DNA of 64,000 nucleotides, from the NCBI RefSeq assembly GCF_025290915.1, contig NZ_JAOCQE010000004.1, positions 1 to 64,000 of the forward strand. The letters are read 5' to 3'. The stretch is from Streptomyces sp. 15-116A. GTDB taxonomy: Bacteria; Actinomycetota; Actinomycetes; Streptomycetales; Streptomycetaceae. Position numbers and translations under genes: made by a program. The notes under the pieces are model-generated. The model made no database searches, was not told where the DNA came from, and saw nothing but the letters and a program-made list of their open reading frames with translations. Of the stretch, positions 26,158-35,884 are shown piece by piece. How positions within the stretch are numbered: the stretch's first letter is position 1; each line of letters opens with the position of its first letter.

Positions 26158-27774
26158 TCACATCCGGAAGACGCCGAACTGGGGGTCACCCAGGGGCGCG
26201 TTGGCGCAGGCGGTCAGGGCCAGGCCCAGCACCTGGCGGGTGTCGAGGGGGTCGATGACCCCGTCGTCCCAGAGGCGGGCCGTCGCGTAATAAGCGTTCC
26301 CCTGGCGCTCGTACTGCGCACGGATCGGGGCCTTGAAGGCCTCCTCGTCCTCCGCGGGCCAGGACTCTCCCCGTGCCTCCAGCTGGTCCCGCTTGACCGT
26401 GGCGAGCACGGACGCGGCCTGCTCGCCGCCCATGACCGAGATCTTGGCGTTGGGCCACATCCACAGGAAGCGGGGGGAGTAGGCCCGGCCGCACATCGAG
26501 TAGTTGCCCGCGCCGTACGAGCCGCCGACCACCACCGTCAGCTTCGGCACGCGCGTGCACGCGACCGCGGTGACCATCTTGGCGCCGTGCTTGGCGATGC
26601 CGCCCGCCTCGTAGTCGCGGCCGACCATGAAGCCGGAGATGTTCTGCAGGAACACCAGCGGGATGCCGCGCTGGTCGCACAGCTCGATGAAGTGGGCGCC
26701 CTTCTGGGCGGACTCGGAGAACAGGATGCCGTTGTTGGCGACGATCCCCACCGGGTGGCCGTGGATCCGGGCGAAGCCGGTGACCAGCGTCTGCCCGAAC
26801 TCCGACTTGAACTCGGCGAAACGGGAGCCGTCGACGACCCGCGCGATGATCTCGCGGACGTCGTAAGGAGTGCGGGAGTCCACCGGCACCGCGCCGTACA
26901 GCCCGGCCGGGTCCACCTTCGGCTCGACGGACGGCTCGACCTGCCAGGGCAGGTCCCCGCGGGCGGGGAGCGTGGAGACGATCGTGCGGACGATCCGCAG
27001 CGCGTGCGCGTCGTCCTCCGCGAGATGGTCGGTCACACCCGACACCCGCGCGTGCACCTCGCCGCCGCCCAGCTCCTCCGCCGTCACCACCTCACCCGTG
27101 GCCGCCTTCACCAGCGGGGGACCGCCGAGGAAGATCGTGCCCTGGTTGCGCACGATCACCGCCTCGTCGCTCATCGCCGGGACGTACGCCCCTCCGGCCG
27201 TGCAGGAGCCGAGCACCGCCGCGATCTGCGGGATCCCCGCGCCCGACATCCGCGCCTGGTTGTAGAAGATCCGCCCGAAGTGGTCCCGGTCCGGGAACAC
27301 CTCGTCCTGCATCGGCAGGAAGGCGCCGCCCGAGTCGACGAGATAGACACAGGGGAGGCGGTTGTCGAGGGCGACCTCCTGTGCGCGGAGGTGCTTCTTC
27401 ACCGTCATCGGGTAGTACGTGCCGCCCTTGACCGTGGCGTCGTTGGCGACGATCACGCACTCGCGGCCGCTGACCCGGCCGATCCCGGCGATCACACCGG
27501 CCGCCGGGGCCTGCCCCTCGTACATCCCGTCGGCCGCCAGCGGGGCGAGCTCCAGGAAGGGCGAGCCGGGGTCGAGGAGGGTGTCCACGCGGTCGCGCGG
27601 GAGCAGCTTGCCCCGCGCGGTGTGCCGCGCCCGCGCCTTCTCGCCGCCGCCGAGCGCCGCCGCGGCCAGCTTGGCGCGCAGCTCCTCGACGAGCGCGCGA
27701 TGCGCCTCCTCGTTGGCCCGAAAGGCCTCCGACGCGGGGTCGGCCGCGCTGTGAAGCTCCGGTGCCTCGTGCAT
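26158..27774 (-). CDS. accD1: Acyl-CoA carboxylase beta subunit (methylcrotonyl-CoA carboxylase type)
   Basis: This 538-residue carboxyltransferase is the first gene of the leucine operon. It has two crotonase-like halves: [22 protein letters not shown] and [14 protein letters not shown] in the first, and [35 protein letters not shown] and [18 protein letters not shown] in the second, all matching the MccB type rather than propionyl carboxylases. It is transcribed divergently from a TetR gene across two palindromic operators. Confidence 0.94.
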   Translation of the reverse strand: MHEAPELHSAADPASEAFRANEEAHRALVEELRAKLAAAALGGGEKARARHTARGKLLPRDRVDTLLDPGSPFLELAPLAADGMYEGQAPAAGVIAGIGRVSGRECVIVANDATVKGGTYYPMTVKKHLRAQEVALDNRLPCVYLVDSGGAFLPMQDEVFPDRDHFGRIFYNQARMSGAGIPQIAAVLGSCTAGGAYVPAMSDEAVIVRNQGTIFLGGPPLVKAATGEVVTAEELGGGEVHARVSGVTDHLAEDDAHALRIVRTIVSTLPARGDLPWQVEPSVEPKVDPAGLYGAVPVDSRTPYDVREIIARVVDGSRFAEFKSEFGQTLVTGFARIHGHPVGIVANNGILFSESAQKGAHFIELCDQRGIPLVFLQNISGFMVGRDYEAGGIAKHGAKMVTAVACTRVPKLTVVVGGSYGAGNYSMCGRAYSPRFLWMWPNAKISVMGGEQAASVLATVKRDQLEARGESWPAEDEEAFKAPIRAQYERQGNAYYATARLWDDGVIDPLDTRQVLGLALTACANAPLGDPQFGVFRM

Positions 27775-27794
27775 CCTTGCGGTCCCCTCACCTT

Positions 27795-27841
27795 GTTAAT
27801 GAGCGTTAACGCATTTCCTCCAGGTTAACGAGCGCTAACCT
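27795..27841. promoter_or_regulatory. Tandem palindromic operators of the leucine operon
   Basis: GTTAATGAGCGTTAAC (27795-27810) and AGGTTAACGAGCGCTAACCT (27822-27841) are two similar inverted repeats sharing GTTAAnGAGCGnTAAC, between the divergent carboxylase operon and the TetR gene. Their spacing from both starts fits joint repression and autoregulation. Confidence 0.85.
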
Positions 27842-27861
27842 CCCTGTCTAGAATCATCTGC

Positions 27862-28458
27862 ATGGCCACCAGAACCGACGCCCCCACCCGCCGCGAGCAG
27901 ATCCTCAGGGAGGCCGCCCGCCTGTTCGCCGAGCGCGGCTTCCACGGCGTCGGGGTGGACGAGATAGGCGCGGCGGTCGGCATCAGCGGACCCGGTCTCT
28001 ACCGGCACTTCGCGGGCAAGGACGCGATGCTCGCGGAGCTGCTGGTCGGGATCAGCGGGCAGCTGCTGACGGGGGCGAAGCGACGTCTGGCGGAGGCCGA
28101 CGGGGTGCCGGCCGAGGAGGTCCTCGACTCGCTGATCGAGGGGCACATCGACTTCGCGCTCGACGACCGTCCCCTCATCACCCTGCACGACCGTGAGCTG
28201 GACCGCCTCCGGGACAGCGACCGCAAGCTGGTGCGCCAGCTGCAGCGGCAGTACGTCGAGCTATGGGTGGCGGTGGTCCGCGAGGTCTACCCGGAGCTGA
28301 CCGAGCCCACCGCCCGTTCGGCGGTGCACTCGGTGTTCGGGCTGCTCAACTCCACCCCGCACCTCGGCCGCCCCGGCTCCCTGCCGGGCCGCGCGACGAC
28401 GGCGCAGCTGCTGCACCGGATGGCGCGCGGCGCCTTCGCGGCGGCGGGCACCCCCTGA
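27862..28458 (+). CDS. TetR-family regulator of the acyl-CoA/leucine pathway
   Basis: This encodes 198 residues. The N-terminal TetR helix-turn-helix is clear (REQILREAARLFAERGFHGVGVDEIGAAVGISGPGLYRHF). The C-terminal ligand half resembles fatty-acid or acyl-CoA sensing TetR regulators. It is divergent from the carboxylase operon, with operators between, so it most likely represses that operon and itself until a pathway acyl-CoA binds. Ligand is unknown. Confidence 0.88.
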   Translation: MATRTDAPTRREQILREAARLFAERGFHGVGVDEIGAAVGISGPGLYRHFAGKDAMLAELLVGISGQLLTGAKRRLAEADGVPAEEVLDSLIEGHIDFALDDRPLITLHDRELDRLRDSDRKLVRQLQRQYVELWVAVVREVYPELTEPTARSAVHSVFGLLNSTPHLGRPGSLPGRATTAQLLHRMARGAFAAAGTP

Positions 28459-28478
28459 GGCTCCCGCGCACGCCGGGC

Positions 28479-28492
28479 GTGACGAGCGTTAC
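28479..28492. promoter_or_regulatory. Possible third TetR site before the acyl-CoA dehydrogenase gene
   Basis: GTGACGAGCGTTAC shares the ACGAGCG core and imperfect dyad of the two operators at 27795-27841. It lies 102 bp before the next start. An unrelated 8-bp palindrome AAGCGCTT is at 28556-28563. Confidence 0.35.
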
Positions 28493-28593
28493 GGGGCTGC
28501 CCTCTCTACGGCTCTTTACGGCCATGGATACTCACCGGTATCTTCGAGTCTGAGCAAGCGCTTAGACATGACCGAGTTCGTGGAGGTGGCGGA

Positions 28594-29751
28594 GTGCGCC
28601 GTACGGTTTTCAACGAGGATCACGAGGCGTTCCGGGAGACCATCCGCGCCTTCATCGAGGCCGAGGTCGTCCCCGTCTACGACGAGTGGTTCGCGGCCGG
28701 CCAGGCGCCGCGCGACTTCTACTACAAGCTCGGTGAGCTGGGCATCTTCGGCATCAGCGTGCCCGAGGAGTTCGGCGGCGCGGGCATGGAGACCCACAAG
28801 TTCGAGGCCGTCCTGTACGAGGAGACCTCCCGCGCGGGCGTCATGTTCGGCGGCTCCGGTGTGCACGTCCTGCTCGCCCTGCCCTACCTGAAGATGCTCG
28901 CCACCGACGAGCAGAAGAAGCGCTTCCTGCCGAAGTTCGTCACCGGCGAGGAAATGTGGGCCATCGCGATGACCGAGCCGGGCACCGGCTCCGACCTCGC
29001 GGGCATGAAGACCACCGCCAAGCTCAGTGAGGACGGCTCCCACTACGTCCTCAACGGCGCCAAGACCTTCATCACCGGCGGCGTCCACGCCGACAAGGTG
29101 ATCGTCTGCGCCCGCACCGCGCCGCCCACCGCCGAGGACCGCCGCCACGGCATCTCCCTGTTCTGCGTGGACACCAAGTCCGAGGGCTACTCCGTCGGCC
29201 GCAAGCTGGACAAGCTCGGCCTGAAGGTCTCCGACACCGCCGAGCTGGCGTTCGTCGACGTCAAGGTCCCCGTCGAGGACCTGCTCGGCGAGGAGAACAA
29301 GGGCTTCTACTACCTCGGCCACAACCTGGCCTCCGAGCGCTGGGGCATCGCCTACGGCGCCTACGCGCAGGCCGCCGCCGCCGTCCGCTTCGCCAAGCAG
29401 TACGTGCAGGAGCGCACCGTCTTCGGCAAGCCGGTCGCCCACTTCCAGAACACCAAGTTCGAGCTGGCCGCCTGCCAGGCCGAGGTGGACGCCGCCCAGG
29501 CCGTCGCCGACCGCGCCCTGGAGGCCCTCGACGCCGGTGAGCTCACGCCCGCCGAGGCCGCCAGCGCCAAGCTGTTCTGCACCGAGGTCGCCCACCGCGT
29601 CATCGACCGCTGCCTCCAGCTGCACGGCGGCTACGGCTACATGAACGAGTACCCGATCGCCCGCCTGTACGCGGACAACCGCGTCAACCGCATCTACGGC
29701 GGCACCAGCGAGATCATGAAGACGATCATCGCCAAGGACATGGGCCTCTGA
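28594..29751 (+). CDS. Acyl-CoA dehydrogenase
   Basis: This encodes 385 residues from a GTG preceded by GGAGG at a close spacing. It has the family motifs AMTEPGTGSDLAGMKTTA and LHGGYGYMNEYPIARLYAD, and the C-terminal IYGGTSEIMKTI. Here the residue in the usual catalytic Glu position before Gly-Thr is Gly, as in long-chain or other subclasses that place the base elsewhere. Probably a fatty or branched-chain acyl-CoA dehydrogenase; it is followed by a thioesterase gene 19 bp on. Confidence 0.88.
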   Translation: MRRTVFNEDHEAFRETIRAFIEAEVVPVYDEWFAAGQAPRDFYYKLGELGIFGISVPEEFGGAGMETHKFEAVLYEETSRAGVMFGGSGVHVLLALPYLKMLATDEQKKRFLPKFVTGEEMWAIAMTEPGTGSDLAGMKTTAKLSEDGSHYVLNGAKTFITGGVHADKVIVCARTAPPTAEDRRHGISLFCVDTKSEGYSVGRKLDKLGLKVSDTAELAFVDVKVPVEDLLGEENKGFYYLGHNLASERWGIAYGAYAQAAAAVRFAKQYVQERTVFGKPVAHFQNTKFELAACQAEVDAAQAVADRALEALDAGELTPAEAASAKLFCTEVAHRVIDRCLQLHGGYGYMNEYPIARLYADNRVNRIYGGTSEIMKTIIAKDMGL

Positions 29752-29770
29752 GCCACGTGATCCGCAGCGT

Positions 29771-30640
29771 ATGAGCGAGGCACTCCAGTCCCTCCTCGAT
29801 CTGCTCGACCTGGAGCGGATCGAGGAGGACATCTTCCGCGGGCGGTCCCGGTCCGCCGTCGTCCCGCGCGTGTTCGGCGGGCAGGTGGCGGCGCAGGCAC
29901 TCGTCGCCGCCGGGCGCACGGTTCCCGAGGACCGGCACGCCCACTCCCTGCACGCCTACTTCCTGCGCCCGGGCGACCCCGGCGCGCCCATCGTCTACTC
30001 CGTCGACCGCATCCGCGACGGCCGTTCCTTCACCACCCGCCGGGTGGTCGCGGTCCAGCACGGCAAGCCGATCTTCCACCTCTCGGCGTCCTTCCAGACG
30101 TACGAGGAGGGCCTGGACCACCAGGAGCCGATGCCGCCCGCACCGGACCCGGCGACCCTGCCCACGGGCGAGGAGCGGCTGCGGAGCTACCCGCACCTGC
30201 CCGCCGAGACGGTCGAACGCTTCATCGAGGCACGGGCCGCGGTGGACCTGCGCTACGTCGAGGACCCCCCGTTCGGCAGCTTCGGCGAGCCGCGCGAACC
30301 GCACTCACAGGTCTGGTTCCGCACCCACGGCAAACTCGCCGACGACCCGCTGCTGCACGTCGTCCTCGCCACGTACGTCTCCGACATGACCCTGCTCGAC
30401 TCCGTGCTGCTCGCGCACGGGCGGGGCGGCTGGGCGGTCGGTGACGTGGTGGGCGCCTCCCTGGACCACGCGATGTGGTTCCACCGCCCGTTCCGCGCCG
30501 ACGAGTGGCTGCTGTACGACCAGCACTCCCCGTCGGCGTCCGGCGGCCGGGGTCTCGGCCAGGCCCGCATCTACACCCAGGACGGGCGCCTGGCCATCTC
30601 GGTCATCCAGGAGGGCGTGGTCCGCGTCCCGCGCGACTAG
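29771..30640 (+). CDS. tesB: Acyl-CoA thioesterase II (TesB type)
   Basis: This encodes 289 residues with a double hot-dog fold. FRGRSRSAVVPRVFGGQVAAQAL and FLRPGDPGAPIVYSVDRIRDG belong to the first hot dog; the second has SDMTLLDSVLLAHG and SLDHAMWFHRPFRADEWLLYDQHSPSA, carrying the conserved Asp-Thr-Gln type active-site region. It hydrolyses acyl-CoA esters. It follows the acyl-CoA dehydrogenase closely and is probably co-transcribed. Confidence 0.9.
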   Translation: MSEALQSLLDLLDLERIEEDIFRGRSRSAVVPRVFGGQVAAQALVAAGRTVPEDRHAHSLHAYFLRPGDPGAPIVYSVDRIRDGRSFTTRRVVAVQHGKPIFHLSASFQTYEEGLDHQEPMPPAPDPATLPTGEERLRSYPHLPAETVERFIEARAAVDLRYVEDPPFGSFGEPREPHSQVWFRTHGKLADDPLLHVVLATYVSDMTLLDSVLLAHGRGGWAVGDVVGASLDHAMWFHRPFRADEWLLYDQHSPSASGGRGLGQARIYTQDGRLAISVIQEGVVRVPRD

Positions 30641-30657
30641 CGCCCCCCTGCGGGCCC

Positions 30658-31449
30658 CTACTGCTCCAGCCCCGCCTCCGCCAGCAGGTACGCCGTCATC
30701 GGGTCGTAGTGGCGGGGGCTGACGACGTGGTCGTCGAGGGGCACCACTACCTGGACGGTACCCTCCGCCTCCGCGAGGAACAGGGCGGGGTCGTTGCAGT
30801 CGGCGTAGCCGACCGAGTCGACGCCGTGCTGTCCCGCGTAGCCCGCCCAGCCGTGGTCGGCGACCACCAGGTCCGGCAGCGGGCGGCCCTCGCGCTCGAG
30901 GGCGGTCAGGATGGCCTTCATCGGCTCGCCGGAGTGCGTGTGCCAGAGCGTCGCGCCGTGCTCCAGGACCGCCACGTCCGCGAACTGCATCACATACCCC
31001 TCGTCCGTGGCCAGCCCGTCCGGGATCACCACGATCTCGCAGCCCGCCGCGCGCAGCGCCGCGGCCGTGGCGCGGTGCACGTCCAGCAGGCCGCCGGGGT
31101 GACCGGTCGCGAAGAGCACCCGCTGCTGCCCGTCCGCCGCCTTGCGCAGCCGGCCCGCCATCCGCTCCAGACCGGCGACGGTCAGCTCCGGATCGATGGT
31201 GTCCTGGCCGTACCGGTACTCGGGGTCGTCGTTCACCCCGACCCGCTCCGCCATCACCGCGAGCACGTCCTGCTCGTCGGTCCAGCGCTCGCCGAGTTCC
31301 AGGCCCAGCCAGTAGTGGCGGTCGCCGTTGGCCAGCTTGCGGTAGTGGGAGAGGTTGTTCTCGCGCGGGGTCGCGACATCGCCCGCGATGCGGGTGGCGA
31401 TCAGGTGCTGGATGAGCTCGGCGCGGCTGGGTGTCCCGGATATCGGCAT
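30658..31449 (-). CDS. Conserved actinobacterial protein, phosphatase-like annotation
   Basis: This encodes 263 residues from MPISGTPSRAELIQHLI; an ATG nine bases earlier is also possible and neither has a clear ribosome site. Conserved-looking blocks include PRENNLSHYRKLANGDRHYW, LFATGHPGGLLDVH and VVADHGWAGYAGQ. Homologues in Streptomyces are usually labelled phosphatase, from memory, but I see no classical phosphatase signature. It is convergent with tesB, 17 bp apart. Confidence 0.7.
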   Translation of the reverse strand: MPISGTPSRAELIQHLIATRIAGDVATPRENNLSHYRKLANGDRHYWLGLELGERWTDEQDVLAVMAERVGVNDDPEYRYGQDTIDPELTVAGLERMAGRLRKAADGQQRVLFATGHPGGLLDVHRATAAALRAAGCEIVVIPDGLATDEGYVMQFADVAVLEHGATLWHTHSGEPMKAILTALEREGRPLPDLVVADHGWAGYAGQHGVDSVGYADCNDPALFLAEAEGTVQVVVPLDDHVVSPRHYDPMTAYLLAEAGLEQ

Positions 31450-31541
31450 GCCCACCATTGTGAGGCAGCGCGCGGTGCGCGTCCCTGGCGTATCGAGCGC
31501 TGGGACGTGCGTCACGTACTCAGGCGACTACGTACGGATAC

Positions 31542-33203
31542 CTAGGTCCGCTTGAGCGCGAACCACAGCTCCATGCGGACGTCCGGGTCGTCGAGATCGG
31601 CGTCCAGGAGGGTGGCGCAGCGGGCGATGCGCTGGCGCACGGTGTTGCGGTGCACGGACAGGGCGACGGCGGTGCGGTCCCAACTGCCGTGCAGGGAGAG
31701 CCAGGTGCGCAGGGTGTCCGTGAGGGCCGGGTTGCCGTCGAGGGGCGCGAGGAGGGCGCGGGCGTGGGTGTCGGCGTCCGGGGGTGCGATGAGGTCGGTG
31801 AGGGCGGGGCGGTCGCTGTGCCGGACCAGCGGGGTGCGGGTGGCGCGGGCGCGGGCGAGCGCGCGGGCGGCCTGGGTGTCGGCGGCGGGCCAGTCGGCGG
31901 GGGCGGCGGGGGCGCTGATGCCGAGGGTCCAGCCGGGGAGGGGGTTCGGTTCGCGGTCGCTCGGGAGGAGGACGCGTACGACGTCGTCGGTGAGGTCGAC
32001 GAGGGCGGTGCCCAGGGCGGCGCCGAGGGCGGAGGCGGCGAGGGCGTCGGGGGGTTGTGTGGTGGGGGTGGCGTGGACGACGCGCCAACGGTCGCTGCCG
32101 AGCAGGGGGGCTACGTCCTCGGGGTCGCCGCCCAGGAGGAGACGTACGAGGGCGGAGGAGCGGGCGGCGCCGGGTGCGCTTTGATGCTCTCCTGTGAGCA
32201 GGGACAGCAGTACGGCAGCGACCGAGGCGATGGTGTGGTCGGCGGACTCGCGGTGGGGGGTGGCCACGGCGAGGACGAAGCCGTTCTCTGAGCCGAGGGC
32301 GTAGGCGGCGAGGTGAGTGTCCGCGAGGGTGTCGGTGGCGCTGGCGGGGTGGGGGCTGGGCGGGGGTGGGTTCGCTCGCCGGCGCTCGCCGGGTGCCGCT
32401 GCGCCCACCCTCCCCCACTCTCGGCTGCGCTCGAGCGGGGGGACCCCCATCGCCCCAGCGGCACGACTGCCCGCAGCTAGGGCGGATCCGCTCGCCCGGC
32501 CTCCCGCAGCTGCGGCGGATCCGCTCGCCCCGCCTCCCGCAGCCATGGCAGTTACGTCAGCCGCTGGGCGTACCACCTTCGCCAGCCCCGCCAACCCCTC
32601 CCTCACCTCCGGGCCCTGTTCCCGGCCCGCTGACGCCAGTTCCGTGCCCTCCGGGCCGTACAGCACCGCGTAGCCGTCCAGGCGGCGGGCCAGTTGGCGT
32701 AGGACCGACGGGATCGGGTCCGGGCGGGATGCCGCTGTGGCCAGGCTCTGCTGGGCCTCTGTGACGCGGCGGAGTTCCGCTACTCGGGCGCGGGCCATCA
32801 GTTGCCAGACGGCTCGGGCCACTCCCGAGAACGTGGTGCGGGGCGGGACCTCCAGGAGGGGGAGGCCGTGCAGCTCGCAGGACTCCATCAGCGCGGCCGG
32901 GACCGTGTCGTGCAGCGGGGCCAGGCCGAAGCCCAGGGCCGCGCCGCCCGCCGCGACGATGCGGGAGACGTACGCGTCGAAGTAGCCCGTGCCCGCGCCG
33001 TCCGGGATGTGCACGCCCGCCGTGAGCAGCAGCTCACCGCCCAGCAGGTACGGATACGGGTCGGCCATCTCCGAGGTGTGCGCCCAGTGGATCACGATGC
33101 CGGGGTCGGCCGGGCCGGCGATACGGCGCAGCCCCAGGTCATCGCGGGCCAGGAGGGCGTCGAGGGGGACGGGGGGTGTCGGGGGGACCGTGGGATCCGG
33201 CAT
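31542..33203 (-). CDS. PucR-family transcriptional regulator with repeat-derived insert
   Basis: This encodes 553 residues from an ATG after GGAGGAAA. The N-terminal PucR domain (PLDALLARDDLGLRRI, HTSEMADPYPYL) and the C-terminal PucR helix-turn-helix (LSLHGSWDRTAVALSVHRNTVRQRI) are intact. Between them, about residues 220-290 are a low-complexity insert (AAGGGASGSAA-type units, then VPPLERSREWGRVGA and a Pro run) encoded by a 33-bp tandem repeat plus a dispersed Streptomyces palindromic element. It is divergent from the symporter operon and is its likely regulator. The insert is odd but keeps the frame. Confidence 0.88.
   Translation of the reverse strand: MPDPTVPPTPPVPLDALLARDDLGLRRIAGPADPGIVIHWAHTSEMADPYPYLLGGELLLTAGVHIPDGAGTGYFDAYVSRIVAAGGAALGFGLAPLHDTVPAALMESCELHGLPLLEVPPRTTFSGVARAVWQLMARARVAELRRVTEAQQSLATAASRPDPIPSVLRQLARRLDGYAVLYGPEGTELASAGREQGPEVREGLAGLAKVVRPAADVTAMAAGGGASGSAAAAGGRASGSALAAGSRAAGAMGVPPLERSREWGRVGAAAPGERRRANPPPPSPHPASATDTLADTHLAAYALGSENGFVLAVATPHRESADHTIASVAAVLLSLLTGEHQSAPGAARSSALVRLLLGGDPEDVAPLLGSDRWRVVHATPTTQPPDALAASALGAALGTALVDLTDDVVRVLLPSDREPNPLPGWTLGISAPAAPADWPAADTQAARALARARATRTPLVRHSDRPALTDLIAPPDADTHARALLAPLDGNPALTDTLRTWLSLHGSWDRTAVALSVHRNTVRQRIARCATLLDADLDDPDVRMELWFALKRT
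32401..32544 (-). repeat. Dispersed palindromic element and 33-bp tandem repeat inside the PucR gene
   Basis: 32401-32475 matches 50925-50998 (opposite orientation) at roughly 90 percent, including the CCGCTCGAGCG centre. Next to it, 32470-32502 and 32503-32535 are 30/33 identical tandem units, with a partial third. Read on the minus strand the block is open and translated as part of the PucR protein. Confidence 0.85.
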
Positions 33204-33390
33204 GGTGGACGTTTCCTCCATTCCGTTCGGCCCGTATGGATGAAACGTACACTTCGCAGTCGCTTTCCGGCCACCTAAGGTCGGGTCAGACCGGCAGCCC
33301 GCGGGTACGGGCGGATGTCCCCGCGACGAGCCACCGGACACCTTCCATCTGCACGACACGCCACCGAGAGTGCGCGAAGGAGGCCCCCGT

Positions 33391-34860
33391 ATGGCCGTGG
33401 ACTATCTGGTCATCGTCGTCTATCTGGCCGGCATGCTGGCCATGGGCTGGTGGGGCATGCGCCGCGCCAAGTCCAAGAGTGAGTTCCTGGTGGCGGGCCG
33501 CCGCCTGGGTCCCGCCATGTACTCCGGCACCATGGCCGCCATCGTCCTCGGCGGTGCCTCCACCATCGGCGGCGTGGGCCTCGGCTACCAGTACGGCCTC
33601 TCCGGCGCCTGGATGGTCTTCACCATCGGCCTCGGCCTGCTCGCGCTGAGCATCTTCTTCTCCGCCCGCATCGCCCGGCTGAAGGTCTACACCGTCTCCG
33701 AGATGCTGGACCTGCGCTACGGCGGCCGGGCGGGCGTCATCTCCGGTGTCGTCATGTGGGCGTACACCCTGATGCTCGCGGTGACCTCCACCATCGCCTA
33801 CGCCACGATCTTCGATGTCCTGTTCGACATCAACCGCACCCTCGCGATCGTCCTCGGCGGCTCGATCGTCGTCGCGTACTCCACGCTCGGCGGCATGTGG
33901 TCGATCACGCTGACCGACATGGTGCAGTTCGTCGTCAAGACGATCGGTGTGCTGCTCCTGCTGCTGCCGATCGCCGTCGTCAAGGCGGGCGGGTTCAGCG
34001 AGATGAAGGCCCAGTTGCCCACCGAGTACTTCGACCCGCTGGGCATCGGCGGCGAGACGATCTTCACGTACGTCCTGATCTACACCTTCGGCATGCTGAT
34101 CGGGCAGGACATCTGGCAGCGCGTGTTCACCGCCCGCAGCGACACCACCGCCAAGTGGGGCGGCACCGTCGCCGGCACCTACTGCCTCGCCTACGCCGTC
34201 GCCGGCGCGGTGATCGGTACGGCAGCCAAGGTGATGTACCCGAAGCTCGCCAGCCCCGACGACGCCTTCGCGACCATCGTCAAGGACGAGCTGCCGATCG
34301 GCGTGCGCGGACTGGTCCTGGCCGCCGCGCTCGCCGCGGTGATGTCGACGTCCTCCGGTGCGCTGATCGCCTGCGCCACCGTCGCCAACAACGACATCTG
34401 GTCCCGGCTGCGCGGCATCGTCAAGCCGTCCGGCGAGGAGCACGACGAGGTCAAGGGCAACCGCGCCTTCATCCTGATCATGGGTGTCGCGGTGATCGCC
34501 ACGTCCATCGCGCTCAACAACGTCGTCGAGGCGCTGACCGTCGCGTACAACCTGCTCGTCGGCGGGCTGCTCGTGCCGATCCTCGGCGGGCTGCTGTGGA
34601 AGCGCGGCACCGCGCAGGGCGCCCTCGCGGCCGTCGCCGTCGGCGGACTGGCCGTCGTCGGACTGATGGCCGGTTACGGCATCCTCGCCAACGAGCCGAT
34701 CTACTACGGTCTGCTCGCCTCCCTCGCCGCCTATGTCGTGGTCTCCCTGGCGACCCTGGCGACCGACGCGGCCGTCCTCGCCGCCTGGCGTGAACGCCTC
34801 GCCGGGCGCGGCGGCCCCGAAACCGAATCCGTGTCCGAAGCGGTGCCCGCGGCCCAGTAG
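33391..34860 (+). CDS. Sodium:solute symporter (SSS family)
   Basis: This encodes 489 residues from an ATG after GAAGGAGG. About 13 transmembrane segments are visible, starting with [19 protein letters not shown], and the SSS motif region [22 protein letters not shown] is present. It is first in an operon with an agmatinase-family hydrolase and a ThDP enzyme, so it probably imports an amino acid, arginine or a guanidino compound with sodium. Substrate is inferred. Confidence 0.88.
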   Translation: MAVDYLVIVVYLAGMLAMGWWGMRRAKSKSEFLVAGRRLGPAMYSGTMAAIVLGGASTIGGVGLGYQYGLSGAWMVFTIGLGLLALSIFFSARIARLKVYTVSEMLDLRYGGRAGVISGVVMWAYTLMLAVTSTIAYATIFDVLFDINRTLAIVLGGSIVVAYSTLGGMWSITLTDMVQFVVKTIGVLLLLLPIAVVKAGGFSEMKAQLPTEYFDPLGIGGETIFTYVLIYTFGMLIGQDIWQRVFTARSDTTAKWGGTVAGTYCLAYAVAGAVIGTAAKVMYPKLASPDDAFATIVKDELPIGVRGLVLAAALAAVMSTSSGALIACATVANNDIWSRLRGIVKPSGEEHDEVKGNRAFILIMGVAVIATSIALNNVVEALTVAYNLLVGGLLVPILGGLLWKRGTAQGALAAVAVGGLAVVGLMAGYGILANEPIYYGLLASLAAYVVVSLATLATDAAVLAAWRERLAGRGGPETESVSEAVPAAQ

Positions 34861-34915
34861 AGTCGATGGGCAAGCAGTACATACGCGACGAAGCGTAGGA
34901 AAGAAGGCAGTTTTC

Positions 34916-35884
34916 ATGAGCAGCAACGAGACGCCCCGCGGCCCCGTCGACTCCTCCCGCATACCGCGGTACGCCGGCCCCGCGACCTTCGCCCGGCTGC
35001 CCCGCCTCGACGAGGTCGGCACCGCCGATGTCGCGGTGGTGGGTGTGCCGTTCGACTCGGGCGTCTCGTACCGGCCGGGCGCCCGCTTCGGCGGCAACGC
35101 GATCCGCGAGGCGTCCCGGCTGCTGCGCCCCTACAACCCGGCGCAGGACGCCTCGCCCTTCGCCCTCGCGCAGGTCGCGGACGGCGGCGACATCGCCGTG
35201 AACCCGTTCAACATCAACGAGGCCGTGGAGACGATCGAGGCCGCCGCCGACGACCTGCTCGGCACCGGCGCCCGCCTGATGACCCTCGGTGGCGACCACA
35301 CGATCGCGCTCCCGCTGCTGCGCTCGGTGGCGAAGCAGCACGGCCCGGTCGCCCTGCTCCACTTCGACGCCCACCTGGACACGTGGGACACCTACTTCGG
35401 CGCCGAGTACACGCACGGCACCCCGTTCCGCCGGGCCGTCGAGGAGGGCATCCTCGACACCTCCGCCCTGTCCCACGTCGGCACCCGCGGCCCGCTCTAC
35501 GGCAAGCAGGACCTCACCGACGACGAGAAGATGGGCTTCGGCATCGTCACCTCCGCGGACGTCTACCGCCGGGGCGCCGACGAGATCGCCGACCAGCTGC
35601 GCCAGCGCATCGGCGACCGCCCGTTGTACATCTCCATCGACATCGACTGCCTCGACCCGGCGCACGCGCCCGGCACCGGCACCCCCGAGGCGGGCGGCAT
35701 GACCTCCCGCGAACTGCTGGAGATCCTGCGCGGGCTGGCGTCCTGCAACCTGGTCTCGGCGGACGTGGTCGAGGTCGCCCCGGCCTACGACCACGCGGAG
35801 ATCACCTCGGTCGCCGCCTCCCACACCGCATACGAACTGACCACGATCATGTCCCGCCAGATTGCAGAGGCCCGCGCGAAGTGA
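34916..35884 (+). CDS. Agmatinase-family amidinohydrolase (agmatinase or guanidinobutyrase)
   Basis: This is a 322-residue ureohydrolase that removes urea from a guanidino substrate. All metal-binding motifs are present: [20 protein letters not shown] and [19 protein letters not shown], the last typical of agmatinase, guanidinobutyrase and related enzymes. The ATG follows GAAGG. Its stop overlaps the start of the ThDP enzyme by 4 nt. This pairing points to guanidinobutyrase rather than agmatinase, but sequence alone does not decide. Confidence 0.88.
   Translation: MSSNETPRGPVDSSRIPRYAGPATFARLPRLDEVGTADVAVVGVPFDSGVSYRPGARFGGNAIREASRLLRPYNPAQDASPFALAQVADGGDIAVNPFNINEAVETIEAAADDLLGTGARLMTLGGDHTIALPLLRSVAKQHGPVALLHFDAHLDTWDTYFGAEYTHGTPFRRAVEEGILDTSALSHVGTRGPLYGKQDLTDDEKMGFGIVTSADVYRRGADEIADQLRQRIGDRPLYISIDIDCLDPAHAPGTGTPEAGGMTSRELLEILRGLASCNLVSADVVEVAPAYDHAEITSVAASHTAYELTTIMSRQIAEARAK

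Noticed and set aside
23190-26189. Very long fusion of HMG-CoA lyase with an upstream extension
   Set aside because: The extension is the out-of-frame reading of the carboxylase alpha subunit; lyase homologues start at the ATG at 24125.
28556-28563. AAGCGCTT as a LacI operator before the acyl-CoA dehydrogenase
   Set aside because: Only 8 bp with no flanking symmetry and no LacI gene nearby; the core also occurs by chance in GC-rich DNA.
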